From Nocardioides soli (GTDB lineage: Bacteria; Actinomycetota; Actinomycetes; Propionibacteriales; Nocardioidaceae): a DNA stretch of 64,000 bases. Shown one piece after another: positions 36,650-45,158 of the stretch; the stretch's first letter is position 1, and every line of letters starts with the position of its first letter. The position numbers and the translations under genes were made by a program. The stretch covers positions 310,001 to 374,000 of the forward strand of contig NZ_JACHWR010000002.1 of assembly GCF_014191495.1 (NCBI RefSeq), given 5' to 3'. Below the pieces are notes generated by a model. That model was not told the DNA's origin. It was given only the letters and a program-made list of their open reading frames with translations, and made no database searches.

Positions 36650-37549
36650 ATGAGCAACGACCTGGCCCGCACCATCTGGGCCGAGCTGGCCGACCTGGAC
36701 TTCAGCCTGTCGACCGTCGACGCGGCCGGCGTCCCGACCCGCTCGCTGCGCGCCGGCGACGGTGCCGAGGCGGTGATCTTCCTGCACGGCACCTCCGGTC
36801 ACCTGGAGGCGTTCGTCCGCAACCTCCGCCCGCACGCCGAGCGGTACAGCTGCCACGCGATCGACATGCTCGGCCACGGCTACACCGGCAAGCCGGACCA
36901 CCCGTACGAGATCCCGCGCTACCGCGACCACCTGCTGGCCTACATGGACGCCGTCGGCGTCGACCGGGCCCACATCGTCGGGGAGTCCCTCGGCGGCTGG
37001 GTCGGCGGTCGGACCGCCATCGACGACCCCGATCGGATCGCGTCGCTGCAGCTGCTGTGCGCGGGCGGCACGGTCGCCAACCCCGAGGTGATGGAGCGGA
37101 TCCGGACCAGCACCCGGCGCGCGGTCGAGACCGACGACGTCGAGCTGACCCGCCGCCGGATGCAGCTGCTGATGGCGGACCCGGGCAACGCCACCGAGGA
37201 GCTCGTGACCGTGCGGCACGAGATCTACCACCGCCCCGACTTCGTCGCGAACATCGACAACCTGCTGTGCCTGCAGGAGATCGAGACCCGGCTGCGGAAC
37301 ATCCTCGAGCCGGGGGACCTCGCGCGGATCACCGTCCCGACGCTGATCGTGTGGGGCCGCGACAACCCCTTCGGCGACGTACCCGAGGCGACCGCCATGC
37401 ACGACGCGATCCCGGGCTCGGAGCTGGTCCTCCTCGACGACTGCGGCCACTGGCCCCAGCACGAGCAGGCCGACCGGTACAACGAGCTGAGCCTCGGCTT
37501 CCTCGGCAAGCACCCGGCGGAGGTGCCCGTCGAGGGGGCGCCGGGATGA
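36650..37549 (+). CDS. Alpha/beta hydrolase, second C-C hydrolase-like enzyme
   Basis: The 299-residue hydrolase has HGTSGHLEAF at the oxyanion site, the nucleophile Ser113 in VGESLGGW, an Asp in WGRDNPFGDV and a His in DDCGHWPQHEQ, the arrangement seen in meta-cleavage hydrolases such as CarC and BphD. ATG at 36650 follows GAGGGAGAG. Its stop overlaps the M20-like gene (ATGA). Two hydrolases in one cluster suggest either two ring-fission steps or an ester/lactone step. Confidence 0.88.
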   Translation: MSNDLARTIWAELADLDFSLSTVDAAGVPTRSLRAGDGAEAVIFLHGTSGHLEAFVRNLRPHAERYSCHAIDMLGHGYTGKPDHPYEIPRYRDHLLAYMDAVGVDRAHIVGESLGGWVGGRTAIDDPDRIASLQLLCAGGTVANPEVMERIRTSTRRAVETDDVELTRRRMQLLMADPGNATEELVTVRHEIYHRPDFVANIDNLLCLQEIETRLRNILEPGDLARITVPTLIVWGRDNPFGDVPEATAMHDAIPGSELVLLDDCGHWPQHEQADRYNELSLGFLGKHPAEVPVEGAPG

Positions 37550-38859
37550 CCGCGCCGCTCGACGCGGCCGTCGGCCGAGTGATGCGGCGAGTGGCCGACG
37601 AGGATCTGCTCGCCGCCATCACCGGCCTCGTCGACGTCGCGAGCCCGACCGGCGCGGAGGGCGAGCTCGCGTCCTGGATCGCCGCCCGTCTCTCCGGCGA
37701 CCGGATCGAGTCGAAGGTCCAGTGGATCGACGGGCTCCAGGCCAACGCGGTCGCCGTGCTCCGCGGCTCCGGCACCGGCGCGTCGACCCTGCTCTACGCG
37801 CCGCTGGACACCTTCACGACCGGTGATCCCACCCGGGACGTCCCGGGCGCCGCCCGCCGGATGCGGCCCGACATGCTGCCCCGCGCGGTGGTCCGCGGCG
37901 ACCTCGTCCAGGGGCTGGGTGCAGGCAACCCGAAGGGACATGCGGCCTGCGTGCTCGTCGCCTTCGAGGCGCTGGCGGCCTCGGGCGTCGAGCTGGCCGG
38001 CGACGTGGTCGCCGGGTTCGGCGCCGGCGGCATGCCGACGTTCGTGCCCGAGGGGATCGGCACGCCCGGCCGGGCCAACACCGGTCACGGCGTCGGCGCC
38101 GGCTTCCTGGCCGAGCGTGGGTTCACGACCGACCACGCGGTGATCGCCAAGCCGGGCTGGAGCGTCTCCCACGAGGAGGTCGGCCTGGTCTGGCTCGACA
38201 TCGTGGTGCCCGGCGAGCACACCTACGTCGGCAGCCGACACCGGATGCCCTACCGCAACGCCGTCGCGCTCGCCGGCGTCGTCGCGAACCGGTTGGAGGA
38301 CTGGTTCGCGGAGTACGCCGTACGCCACGAGCACGACACCATGCGCCCGCAGGGCGTGGTGTCCTCGGTCGAGGGCGGGCTCGGCCACCTGGCCGCCTCG
38401 ACGCCCGCGACCGTGCGGCTGCGGGCCGACGTGCGGTTGACGACCCGGCAGACCCCGGCGACCGTGACGCGCGAGGTCCGCGAGTTCGTGACCGCCCTGG
38501 GCCGCGAGCTCGAGGCGGAGCTGCGGGTCGACCAGATCGCGGGCATCCCCGCGTCCCGCACCGATCCGGGCGCGCCGGTCATCCGAGCCGCCGTCGCGGC
38601 GTGGGAGGCGGTCGCCGGCGTACCGCACCAGCCGATCCGTGAGAACAGCGGAGCCACCGACGCCAACATCCTCCGGATGCGCGGCATCCCGACGGCCCGG
38701 GTCGGCATGCCGAAGGTCCCCGCGGGGTCGGATGGTGAGAGTGTCGACTTCACGCTCGGCATGAACCTCGTGGACGTCCGCGAGGCACGCCGGCTGGTCG
38801 AGGTCCTGGTCCGGACGGTGCTGGTGCTGGACGGCCACGATGCGAGGGAGGCGGGCTGA
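37546..38859 (+). CDS. M20-family-like protein lacking metal ligands
   Basis: The 437-residue protein follows the M20 peptidase layout, with a catalytic-type domain, a lid around residues 215-330 (IVVPGEHTYVGSRHRMPYRN) and a return to the first domain. The ligand positions differ: H-x-D reads P-L-D in LLYAPLDTF, the bridging Asp is Asn in GLGAGNPKGH, the Glu pair is replaced in VAGFGAGGMP, and the later Glu is Lys in IAKPGWS. So a di-zinc hydrolase is unlikely and a lyase, isomerase or binding role is possible. It is coupled to the hydrolase before it by ATGA. Confidence 0.75.
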   Translation: MTAPLDAAVGRVMRRVADEDLLAAITGLVDVASPTGAEGELASWIAARLSGDRIESKVQWIDGLQANAVAVLRGSGTGASTLLYAPLDTFTTGDPTRDVPGAARRMRPDMLPRAVVRGDLVQGLGAGNPKGHAACVLVAFEALAASGVELAGDVVAGFGAGGMPTFVPEGIGTPGRANTGHGVGAGFLAERGFTTDHAVIAKPGWSVSHEEVGLVWLDIVVPGEHTYVGSRHRMPYRNAVALAGVVANRLEDWFAEYAVRHEHDTMRPQGVVSSVEGGLGHLAASTPATVRLRADVRLTTRQTPATVTREVREFVTALGRELEAELRVDQIAGIPASRTDPGAPVIRAAVAAWEAVAGVPHQPIRENSGATDANILRMRGIPTARVGMPKVPAGSDGESVDFTLGMNLVDVREARRLVEVLVRTVLVLDGHDAREAG

Positions 38860-38860
38860 G

Positions 38861-39640
38861 GTGACGACGGTCCAACCGCGGCGCTACGGCGAGGGGCAGG
38901 GGGCCGGCGCCAACAGCGTGCTCGGCAAGGCCCGGCTGATCCTCGAGGCCTTCCAGCTCGACGACGTCGACCTGTCGCTCTCCGAGCTCGCCCGCCAGAC
39001 GGGCATCTCGAAGGCCTCGGTGCACCGGCTCGCCCAGGAGCTGCTCGAGTGGGGCATGCTCGAGCGGTCCGGGCTGGAGTACCGGCTCGGCATGCGGGCC
39101 TTCGAGCTGGGCAGCCGGGTGCCCCGCTTCCGGGTGCTCCGCGATGCGGTCCGTCCGCTCATGGAGGGCCTCCACTTCAGCACCAAGGAGACCGTGCATC
39201 TCGCCGTACTCGACGGGCTCGACGTGCTCTACCTGGAGAAGGTGACCGGCGCCCGCCAGGCGACCCGACCCTCCCGGATCGCCGGCCGGATGCCGCTGCA
39301 CAGCACCGCCACCGGGAAGGTGCTGCTGGCCTACGGCCCGCCGTCGCTGCTCGACGAGGTCGTCGACCGGGGGCTGGAGCGGGTGACCCCGGTGACGATC
39401 GTGTTGCCCGGGGTGCTGGCCGAGCAGCTGCGCGGGGTCCGCGAGAGGCAGTACGCCGTGGAGCAGGAGGAGACCACGGCCGGCTACACCTCGGTCGCCG
39501 TGCCGCTGTTCGGGAGCAGCGGCATGGTGCTGGCCGCGCTCTCGCTCACCGCGCCGACCTTCCGGGCCGACACCGCCGCGTTCGCCGCGGCGCTCACGGC
39601 GGTCACCCGCAAGATCGCCGCGAGCCAGCAGATCAACTAG
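38861..39640 (+). CDS. IclR-family transcriptional regulator
   Basis: The 259-residue protein has an N-terminal winged HTH (LSELARQTGISKASVHRLAQ) and the IclR effector domain (STKETVHLAVLDGLDVLYLEKV, MPLHSTATGKVLLAY). GTG at 38861 follows the M20-like stop by one base. It is the last gene of the ring-cleavage operon and its probable local regulator. Its stop codon TAG is part of the CTAG at the edge of the MITE copy at 39637, so the insertion sits exactly on the stop. Confidence 0.9.
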   Translation: MTTVQPRRYGEGQGAGANSVLGKARLILEAFQLDDVDLSLSELARQTGISKASVHRLAQELLEWGMLERSGLEYRLGMRAFELGSRVPRFRVLRDAVRPLMEGLHFSTKETVHLAVLDGLDVLYLEKVTGARQATRPSRIAGRMPLHSTATGKVLLAYGPPSLLDEVVDRGLERVTPVTIVLPGVLAEQLRGVRERQYAVEQEETTAGYTSVAVPLFGSSGMVLAALSLTAPTFRADTAAFAAALTAVTRKIAASQQIN

Positions 39641-39801
39641 ATGAGTAATTCCAAGGGATCGTGCAAGCGAGCGGCGCTCAGCGCCGCTCCGGCAAGGCGC
39701 CGATGCGTCGGCAGACTGGACGTCTTTCAAGCGTCGGCAACGCCGCCGGAGCGGATGATGAGCGTCGCGCAGCGTGCGAGGCCTTGGAACTAGTCATCTA
39801 G
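39637..39801 (-). mobile_element. 165-bp MITE, copy 2 (inverted relative to copy 1)
   Basis: The element has the same length and nearly the same sequence as the one at 10157-10321, in opposite orientation, with CTAG at 39637-39640 and 39798-39801. One clear difference near the right end is AACTAG in place of AATTAG. It fills the whole gap between iclR and the convergent gabD gene. Confidence 0.85.
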
Positions 39802-39809
39802 TGCGGCTG

Positions 39810-41201
39810 CTACTCGGGCCAGTCGACGCTGAGGTACTGCGTCTCCTGGAACTCCCGCAGCCCCTCGCGCGCACCCTCGCGGCCGAGGCCACTCTGCTTC
39901 ACGCCGCCGAACGGCGCGGAGGGGTCGGAGACCAGGCCCCGGTTGATGCCGACCATGCCGGCCTCGATGCGCTCGCCGAGCCGGACGGCGCGGCCGAGCT
40001 CGCCGGCGAAGACGTACGCCGCGAGGCCGTACTCGGTGTCGTTGACCAGGCGGATCAGCTCGTCCTCGTCGTCCCACACGACGACCGGGGCGACCGGGCC
40101 GAAGATCTCGTCGCGGAGGATCGTGGCGTCGGGGGCGACGTCGGCGAGCACGGTCGGCGGGTAGAAGTGCCCGGGTGCGTCGGGCAGCTGGGCGCGGTGA
40201 GAGATCCGGGCGCCCTCGGCGACCGCGTGCTCGACAGTACGGCGGACGCGGTCCACGGCGGCCGCGGTGATCAGCGGGCCGATCGCGGCGCCGTCGGCGG
40301 CGGGGCCGACCGTGAGCTTCTCGACCGCCGCGCCGAACCGGGCGAGGAAGTCGAAGGCGACGTCGCGGTGCACGTAGATCCGGTTGGCGGCCGTGCAGGC
40401 CTGCCCGCCGTTGCGGAACTTCGCGACCATCGTGCCCGCAACGGCCGCGTCGAGGTCGGCGTCCTCGGTGACCACGACAGGCGCGTTGCCGCCGAGCTCC
40501 ATCGAGGCGTTGAGCACCCGGTCGGCTGCCTGGCGCAGCAGGGTGCGGCCGACGCCGGTCGAGCCGGTGAAGGAGACCTTCCGGACGCGGTCGTCGGCCA
40601 GCCAGGCGGCCACCACCCCGGCGGCATCGGTGGTCGTGACGACCTCGACCGCGCCGTCGGGCACGCCGGCCTCGCTGAGGATCCGCGCGACCGCGAGGGC
40701 GGTCAGCGGGGTCTCGGCCGCCGGCTTCAGCACCACCGTGCAGCCGGCCGCCAGGGCCGGGCCGATCTTGCGGGTCGCCATCGCGGCGGGGAAGTTCCAC
40801 GGCGTGACGAGCGCCGCCACGCCGACCGGGCGGTGGGACACCAGCGTGCGCGCACCGCCCGCCGGCGCCTCGCCGTACTCGCCGCCGGGCCGCACGGCCT
40901 CCTCGGAGTACCAGCGGAAGAACTCCGCGGCGTAGCCGACCTCGCCCGCGGCGTCGGTCAGCGACTTGCCGTTCTCGCGGGCGATGAGGGCGGCGAGCTC
41001 GTCCTTGTCGCGCAGCATCAGCTCGTGCGCCCGGCGCAGCACGTCGGAGCGGTGCCGCGGCGAGGTGCGCGACCAGGAGGGGTACGCTGCGGCGGCGCGG
41101 TCGACCGCCGCGAGCGCGTCGTCGACGCCCAGGTCGGGCACGTGGGCGACGACCTCGAGGGTCGCCGGGTCCTCGACGGCGAAGGTGCGGACGCTTCTCA
41201 T
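39810..41201 (-). CDS. gabD: NAD(P)-dependent succinate-semialdehyde dehydrogenase
   Basis: The 463-residue aldehyde dehydrogenase has the general base Glu235 in MELGGNAP, the nucleophile Cys269 in NGGQACTAANR, VTPWNFP for NAD binding and EIFGPVAPV near the C-terminus. It resembles GabD-type enzymes. Its neighbour is gabT, so it should oxidise succinate semialdehyde made from 4-aminobutyrate. AGGAGG stands just before ATG 41201. The longer open frame into the repeats is not used. Confidence 0.88.
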   Translation of the reverse strand: MRSVRTFAVEDPATLEVVAHVPDLGVDDALAAVDRAAAAYPSWSRTSPRHRSDVLRRAHELMLRDKDELAALIARENGKSLTDAAGEVGYAAEFFRWYSEEAVRPGGEYGEAPAGGARTLVSHRPVGVAALVTPWNFPAAMATRKIGPALAAGCTVVLKPAAETPLTALAVARILSEAGVPDGAVEVVTTTDAAGVVAAWLADDRVRKVSFTGSTGVGRTLLRQAADRVLNASMELGGNAPVVVTEDADLDAAVAGTMVAKFRNGGQACTAANRIYVHRDVAFDFLARFGAAVEKLTVGPAADGAAIGPLITAAAVDRVRRTVEHAVAEGARISHRAQLPDAPGHFYPPTVLADVAPDATILRDEIFGPVAPVVVWDDEDELIRLVNDTEYGLAAYVFAGELGRAVRLGERIEAGMVGINRGLVSDPSAPFGGVKQSGLGREGAREGLREFQETQYLSVDWPE

Positions 41202-41234
41202 CGGACCGCCTCCTGGTGACGCGTGGTCCGAGCG

Positions 41235-41358
41235 GCGGTGTGTGAGCAACCATCTGCCGAGCCATCATGGTTGCTCACGCACCGCGGAACCGCACGGCAG
41301 TCCGTCAGCGGTGTGTGAGCAACCATCTGCTGTCGCAGACCGGTTGCTGGCTCACCGC
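41235..41358. repeat. REP-like family A, two further copies
   Basis: Units at 41235-41285 and 41308-41358 each begin GCGGTGTGTGAGCAACCATC and end in CACCGC. The first is a good palindrome, with GTGAGCAACCAT opposite ATGGTTGCTCAC. They recur with period 73, the same spacing as at 7161-7293. They fill the gabT-gabD gap. Confidence 0.8.
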
Positions 41359-41379
41359 CGGCCCGCAGCAGCCGCGCGC

Positions 41380-42735
41380 TCATCGGGCACCCGCCGTGGT
41401 CGCCGAGAACGCCGCGTCCAGCACGTCCAGCCCGTCGCGCAGCAGCTCGTCGGAGATGCTCAGCGGCGGCAGGAAGCGCAGCACGTTGCCGTGCGTGCCG
41501 CAGGTCAGCACGATCACGCCCTGCTGGTGGGCGGCGGCCGCGACCGCCTTCGCGAGCGCCGGGTCCGGCACGTCGGTGCCCGTCTCGACCAGCTCGACGG
41601 CGATCATCGCGCCGCGACCGCGCACCTCGCCGACCCGTGGGTCACGCGCCTGGAGTGCCCGCAGCCGGTCGAGCATCAGCGCCTCGATCTCGCGGGCGCG
41701 GTCGACCAGGCCCTCGGCCTCGATGGTCTCGATCGCGGCCAGGGCGGCCGCGCAGGCGAGCGGGTTGCCGCCGTACGTGCCGCCGAGGCCGCCGGCGTGC
41801 GCGGCGTCCATGATCTCGGCGCGGCCGGTGACCGCGGACAGCGGGAGGCCGCCGGCGATGCCCTTGGCGGTGACGATCAGGTCGGGCACGACGCCCTCGC
41901 GGTCGCAGGCGAAGAGGTCGCCGGTGCGGGCGAAGCCGGTCTGCACCTCGTCGGCGACGAAGACCACACCGTGGTCGCGGCACCACGCGGCGAGCCGGGG
42001 CAGGAAGCCCGGCGCCGGCTCGATGAAGCCGCCCTCGCCCTGGATCGGCTCGATCACCACGGCGGCGAGGTTGTCGGCGCCGACCTGCTTCTCGATCACG
42101 TCGATCGCGCGCACGGCGGCGGTCTCGCCGTCGAGGCCGCCGTCGCGGAAGGGGTAGGAGAGCGGGGCGCGGTAGACCTCGCTGGCGAACGGCCCGAAGC
42201 CGTGCTTGTACGGCATGCTCTTGGCGGTCATCGCCATCGTCAGGTTGGTGCGCCCGTGGTAGGCGTGGTCGAAGACGACGACGGCCTGGCGGCCGGCGTG
42301 GGCGCGGGCGATCTTCACGGCGTTCTCAACGGCCTCGGCGCCGGAGTTGAAGAGCGCCGTGCGCTTCTCGTGGTCGCCGGGCGTGAGCCGGTTGAGCGCC
42401 TCGGCGACCGCGACGTACCCCTCGTAGGGCGTGATCATGAAGCAGGTGTGGGTGAACGCCGCGACCTGCTCCTGCACGGCCTCGACCACGCGCGGGGCGC
42501 TGTTGCCGACCGTGGTGACTGCGATGCCGGAGCCGAGGTCGACGAGGTGGTTGCCGTCGACGTCGACGACGATTCCGCCGGCCGCTCGGGCGGCGAAGAC
42601 CGGCATCGTGGTGCCGACCCCGGCGGCGACCGCGGCCTGCTTGCGGGACATCAGCTCGCGCGAGCGCGGGCCGGGGAGCGGGGTCACGAGCAGCCGCCGC
42701 TGCTCGATGGTGGTGGGTACGTCGAGGGTCGTCAC
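41380..42735 (-). CDS. gabT: 4-aminobutyrate aminotransferase
   Basis: The 451-residue class III PLP aminotransferase has the cofactor Lys291 in IVTAKGIAGGLPLSA, the pyridine-N Asp in FVADEVQTGFAR, FNSGAEAVENAVKIA for phosphate binding and the AYHGRTNL segment. It moves the amino group of 4-aminobutyrate to 2-oxoglutarate, giving succinate semialdehyde for GabD. The start is GTG at 42735. It is divergent from a LysR gene that probably controls it. Confidence 0.92.
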   Translation of the reverse strand: MTTLDVPTTIEQRRLLVTPLPGPRSRELMSRKQAAVAAGVGTTMPVFAARAAGGIVVDVDGNHLVDLGSGIAVTTVGNSAPRVVEAVQEQVAAFTHTCFMITPYEGYVAVAEALNRLTPGDHEKRTALFNSGAEAVENAVKIARAHAGRQAVVVFDHAYHGRTNLTMAMTAKSMPYKHGFGPFASEVYRAPLSYPFRDGGLDGETAAVRAIDVIEKQVGADNLAAVVIEPIQGEGGFIEPAPGFLPRLAAWCRDHGVVFVADEVQTGFARTGDLFACDREGVVPDLIVTAKGIAGGLPLSAVTGRAEIMDAAHAGGLGGTYGGNPLACAAALAAIETIEAEGLVDRAREIEALMLDRLRALQARDPRVGEVRGRGAMIAVELVETGTDVPDPALAKAVAAAAHQQGVIVLTCGTHGNVLRFLPPLSISDELLRDGLDVLDAAFSATTAGAR

Positions 42736-42792
42736 CCGTCGAGTGTCGGAACCGCGAGACTATGCTGTCCAATACTTGTTCTGATCCATCAC

Positions 42793-42809
42793 CATGCCTC
42801 TTAGGCATG
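42793..42809. promoter_or_regulatory. Likely LysR operator in the gabT-LysR spacer
   Basis: The palindrome CATGCCT-CTT-AGGCATG (arms 42793-42799 and 42803-42809) lies between the divergent genes. It contains the T-N11-A geometry favoured by LysR regulators. Confidence 0.55.
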
Positions 42810-42826
42810 ATCCCGGGAGGGCACCG

Positions 42827-43702
42827 TTGCAGCTCCGGCACGTCCGGTACTTCGTCGCGACCGCCGACGCCGGCAGCGTCAGTGGTGCCGCGGCCCGCGT
42901 GCACGTCACCCAGCCCGCGCTCTCGCGCCAGCTGCGCCAGCTCGAGCAAGACCTCGGCGTCACTCTCTTCGATCGCAGCGCGGGCCGGCTGGCCCTCAAC
43001 CGCACGGGCCGGGCCCTGCTCCCCGGCGCGCGCCGGCTGCTCGACGCAGCGGATGCGCTCCAGGCCTCGGCGGCCTTCCACGGCAGTGGCCGGCTGGAGC
43101 GGCTGACGATCGCCGCGCCGACGGTGACCCTGACCGATGTCGTCTCCCCGTTCGTGGCCACCATGTCGACCGACGACCCGGTCGTCGACGCCCGCGCCGG
43201 CGACGGCCTCGACCCGGCCGAGATGCTGCGCGGCGGCGCCGACCTCGCGATCGGCACCCAGCGCCCTCCGCCGCCGTACGCCGCGCGCGAGCTGGCGGTG
43301 CTCCCGGTTTGGGCCTACGTGCCCGCGAGCGACCCCTGGGCCGAGCGCGGCCGGGTGCCACTCGCCGAGCTGCTGGAGCGCCCGCTCGTGGGGCTGCCCT
43401 CCACGTTCACCGCCCGCGAGGCGCTCGACGCCGCGGCCGTCGCGCACGGGTCGTCGTACACCGCGCTGGTCGAGGCAGCCAACGGCACCATCGCCCAGGC
43501 GCTCGCCGCGGCCGGGCGCGGCGTCGCGGTGGTCTCCGACGACCCCCGCTTCGACCTGGTGCCGCTGGCGATCGACCTCGGGGGCGAGCCCCTCACGATC
43601 CGCCTGGTCGCGGCCTGGGACCCCCGCGGCGACTCCGCCGCGGCCCTGGCCGGGCTCGCCGAGCGCCTCCGGACGTGGATCGCGCACCGCTACCCCGGCT
43701 GA
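42827..43702 (+). CDS. LysR-family transcriptional regulator (gab locus)
   Basis: The protein of about 291 residues starts LQLRHVRYFVATADAGSVSG and has a LysR HTH (VHVTQPALSRQLRQLEQDLG). TTG at 42827 is preferred: GGGAGG lies six to seven bases before it, and the upstream ATG at 42794 falls inside the palindromic operator. Divergence from gabT points to control of 4-aminobutyrate use. The effector is unknown. Confidence 0.85.
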   Translation: MQLRHVRYFVATADAGSVSGAAARVHVTQPALSRQLRQLEQDLGVTLFDRSAGRLALNRTGRALLPGARRLLDAADALQASAAFHGSGRLERLTIAAPTVTLTDVVSPFVATMSTDDPVVDARAGDGLDPAEMLRGGADLAIGTQRPPPPYAARELAVLPVWAYVPASDPWAERGRVPLAELLERPLVGLPSTFTAREALDAAAVAHGSSYTALVEAANGTIAQALAAAGRGVAVVSDDPRFDLVPLAIDLGGEPLTIRLVAAWDPRGDSAAALAGLAERLRTWIAHRYPG

Positions 43703-43826
43703 GCCGGGGGGACCCGGTGAGGTCGCCGGCGCCGCGTCACGACGCCCGTGGTGTCGTCGCGGCGCGCGTTGCCTCCGGACGCCGATCGACTGACGTCCGA
43801 GCAGGCTCGCGCCATACTTCGCTCTG

Positions 43827-44069
43827 ATGTGGAGTCGGCTTCGGCATGGTCTCGTGAGCGTGGGCGGTGTCGTCGGATGCCTCGCCTGGTGGCTGGCTGC
43901 GGCCGCGATCGCCACCGGCCCGCTCGGTGTCGAGCCGGCCCGGCGCACTCTGTGGGTGGTCGTGCTCGTCTTCCTCGCGCCAGTGGCCGTCCTCGTGATC
44001 GGGACAGAGCTTGTTCATCGGCTGAAGCACGGACCACAGGCGCCGGGCCGGCACTCGCGCCGGTCCTAG
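43827..44069 (+). CDS. Small two-pass membrane protein
   Basis: The 80-residue protein has two hydrophobic segments (about residues 9-32 and 41-62) and a basic tail ending RHSRRS. No family is recognised. There is no ribosome site, but CATACT at 43813-43818 sits eight bases before the ATG, so a leaderless message is likely. Codon use is like its neighbours. Confidence 0.55.
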   Translation: MWSRLRHGLVSVGGVVGCLAWWLAAAAIATGPLGVEPARRTLWVVVLVFLAPVAVLVIGTELVHRLKHGPQAPGRHSRRS

Positions 44070-44190
44070 GCGAACCGCTTCCGAGACGCGTGCATCGTCG
44101 ACCTGTAGGCCGGCTCGAATCTGCCCGCGTGCGCCGCTTCTGCCGACGAACGGGAGTGGGATCGCGCCTCGTCGCGGGTACGGTCGGCCC

Positions 44191-44643
44191 GTGTCCGACG
44201 AGTCGTTGCTCGAGATAGAGGCGGATCCCACCGTCACGCACCACGCCTGCGACCACTGTGAGCAGGCGTTCCAGCGGGTGACCGGCTACGTGTATCGCGG
44301 TGGAGATGCGCACGCGGCCTACTTCGCGTCGTGTTATCACCATGGCTGCCACGAGGTCTTCATCGATGTCGTGTTCAGCCCGACATGGGAGGACGGCGCG
44401 GATGATCACGTCACCTTCGGCTGTCGGGTCGGCCCGATCGAAGGCCAGGAACACCCCGGCGCGTCGTTGATGACAGGTGCCGAAGCCTTCGCCGACGGGC
44501 CGCTCTTCGGACGCAAGCTGTCGCGCGAGCAAGCCCTGAGCCATCCCTTGCTTCCTGACTTCTGGAGCCTGGTCGATCACGTCCTCGTCAATGACGAGGT
44601 CGTCCGCGACCACATCTACGGGCCGGACGTCCGGTTCGCCTGA
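44191..44643 (+). CDS. Hypothetical protein with CxxC pair
   Basis: The 150-residue protein begins (GTG) MSDESLLEIEADPTVTHHAC and contains CDHC near residue 20, CYHHGCHE near residue 49 and a predicted globular, acidic C-terminal part. The Cys/His set could bind a metal. TACGGT lies six bases before the GTG, again a leaderless arrangement. The family is not recognised. Confidence 0.65.
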   Translation: MSDESLLEIEADPTVTHHACDHCEQAFQRVTGYVYRGGDAHAAYFASCYHHGCHEVFIDVVFSPTWEDGADDHVTFGCRVGPIEGQEHPGASLMTGAEAFADGPLFGRKLSREQALSHPLLPDFWSLVDHVLVNDEVVRDHIYGPDVRFA

Positions 44644-44847
44644 GCGTCCGCTCCTGCCGAGATCTGCTTGTCTGTGGTCGGCAACTCGACACAGCCGCGC
44701 AGGAAGCGGATCGCACCAGCGGGCGTGTTCGCGCGACCACCCGAAGGGGGGAGACCCGGTTGGCCCCTTTCGGGCCTGGCAGCCGCGCCGTTGGGGGAGT
44801 ACCAATGAGACAGCGGGCCGCTCGCTCGCGCGATGGAGGGACGAGAG

Positions 44848-45003
44848 ATGGCTGACCAGATGCCGGAGTACCACCACGAGTCCGCACGGGCCTACGACGA
44901 GAGGGGCGCCGAGGTCATCGCGTTCGTGTGCGCAGTGCTACTGGGGGCGGGGATCGTCGCGCTCTTCCTGTTCATCACCTGGCTCGCCTACGCGACGAAC
45001 TGA
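44848..45003 (+). CDS. 51-residue single-pass membrane peptide
   Basis: The ORF reads MADQMPEYHHESARAYDERG, then one hydrophobic segment (about residues 22-47: AEVIAFVCAVLLGAGIVALF and LFITWLAY) to ATN. GGAGGG seven bases before the ATG supports translation. The N-terminal half is polar and acidic. No family is recognised, and it stands alone between a hypothetical gene and a family C repeat. Confidence 0.6.
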   Translation: MADQMPEYHHESARAYDERGAEVIAFVCAVLLGAGIVALFLFITWLAYATN

Positions 45004-45029
45004 CCTGTGCGCGACGCCTGCCGGGTTTC

Positions 45030-45094
45030 GTCGTACCTGACCTCAGTGTCGTGGATTTGCGGATCGGGAGCAGAAACGTCAGGTGCGTGAGTCG
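45030..45094. repeat. REP-like family C, copy 2
   Basis: It matches 26167-26235 in inverted orientation, starting GTCGTACCTGACCTCAGTG and ending GTCAGGTGCGTGAGTCG. It is palindromic at its ends and lies downstream of the 51-residue peptide gene and the convergent acetyltransferase gene. Confidence 0.65.
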
Positions 45095-45158
45095 CCCACG
45101 GACGGCGGGAACCCTCGCAGCGCGCCTGCGCGGTACGTGCCGAGGAGGTAGCCGCCGC

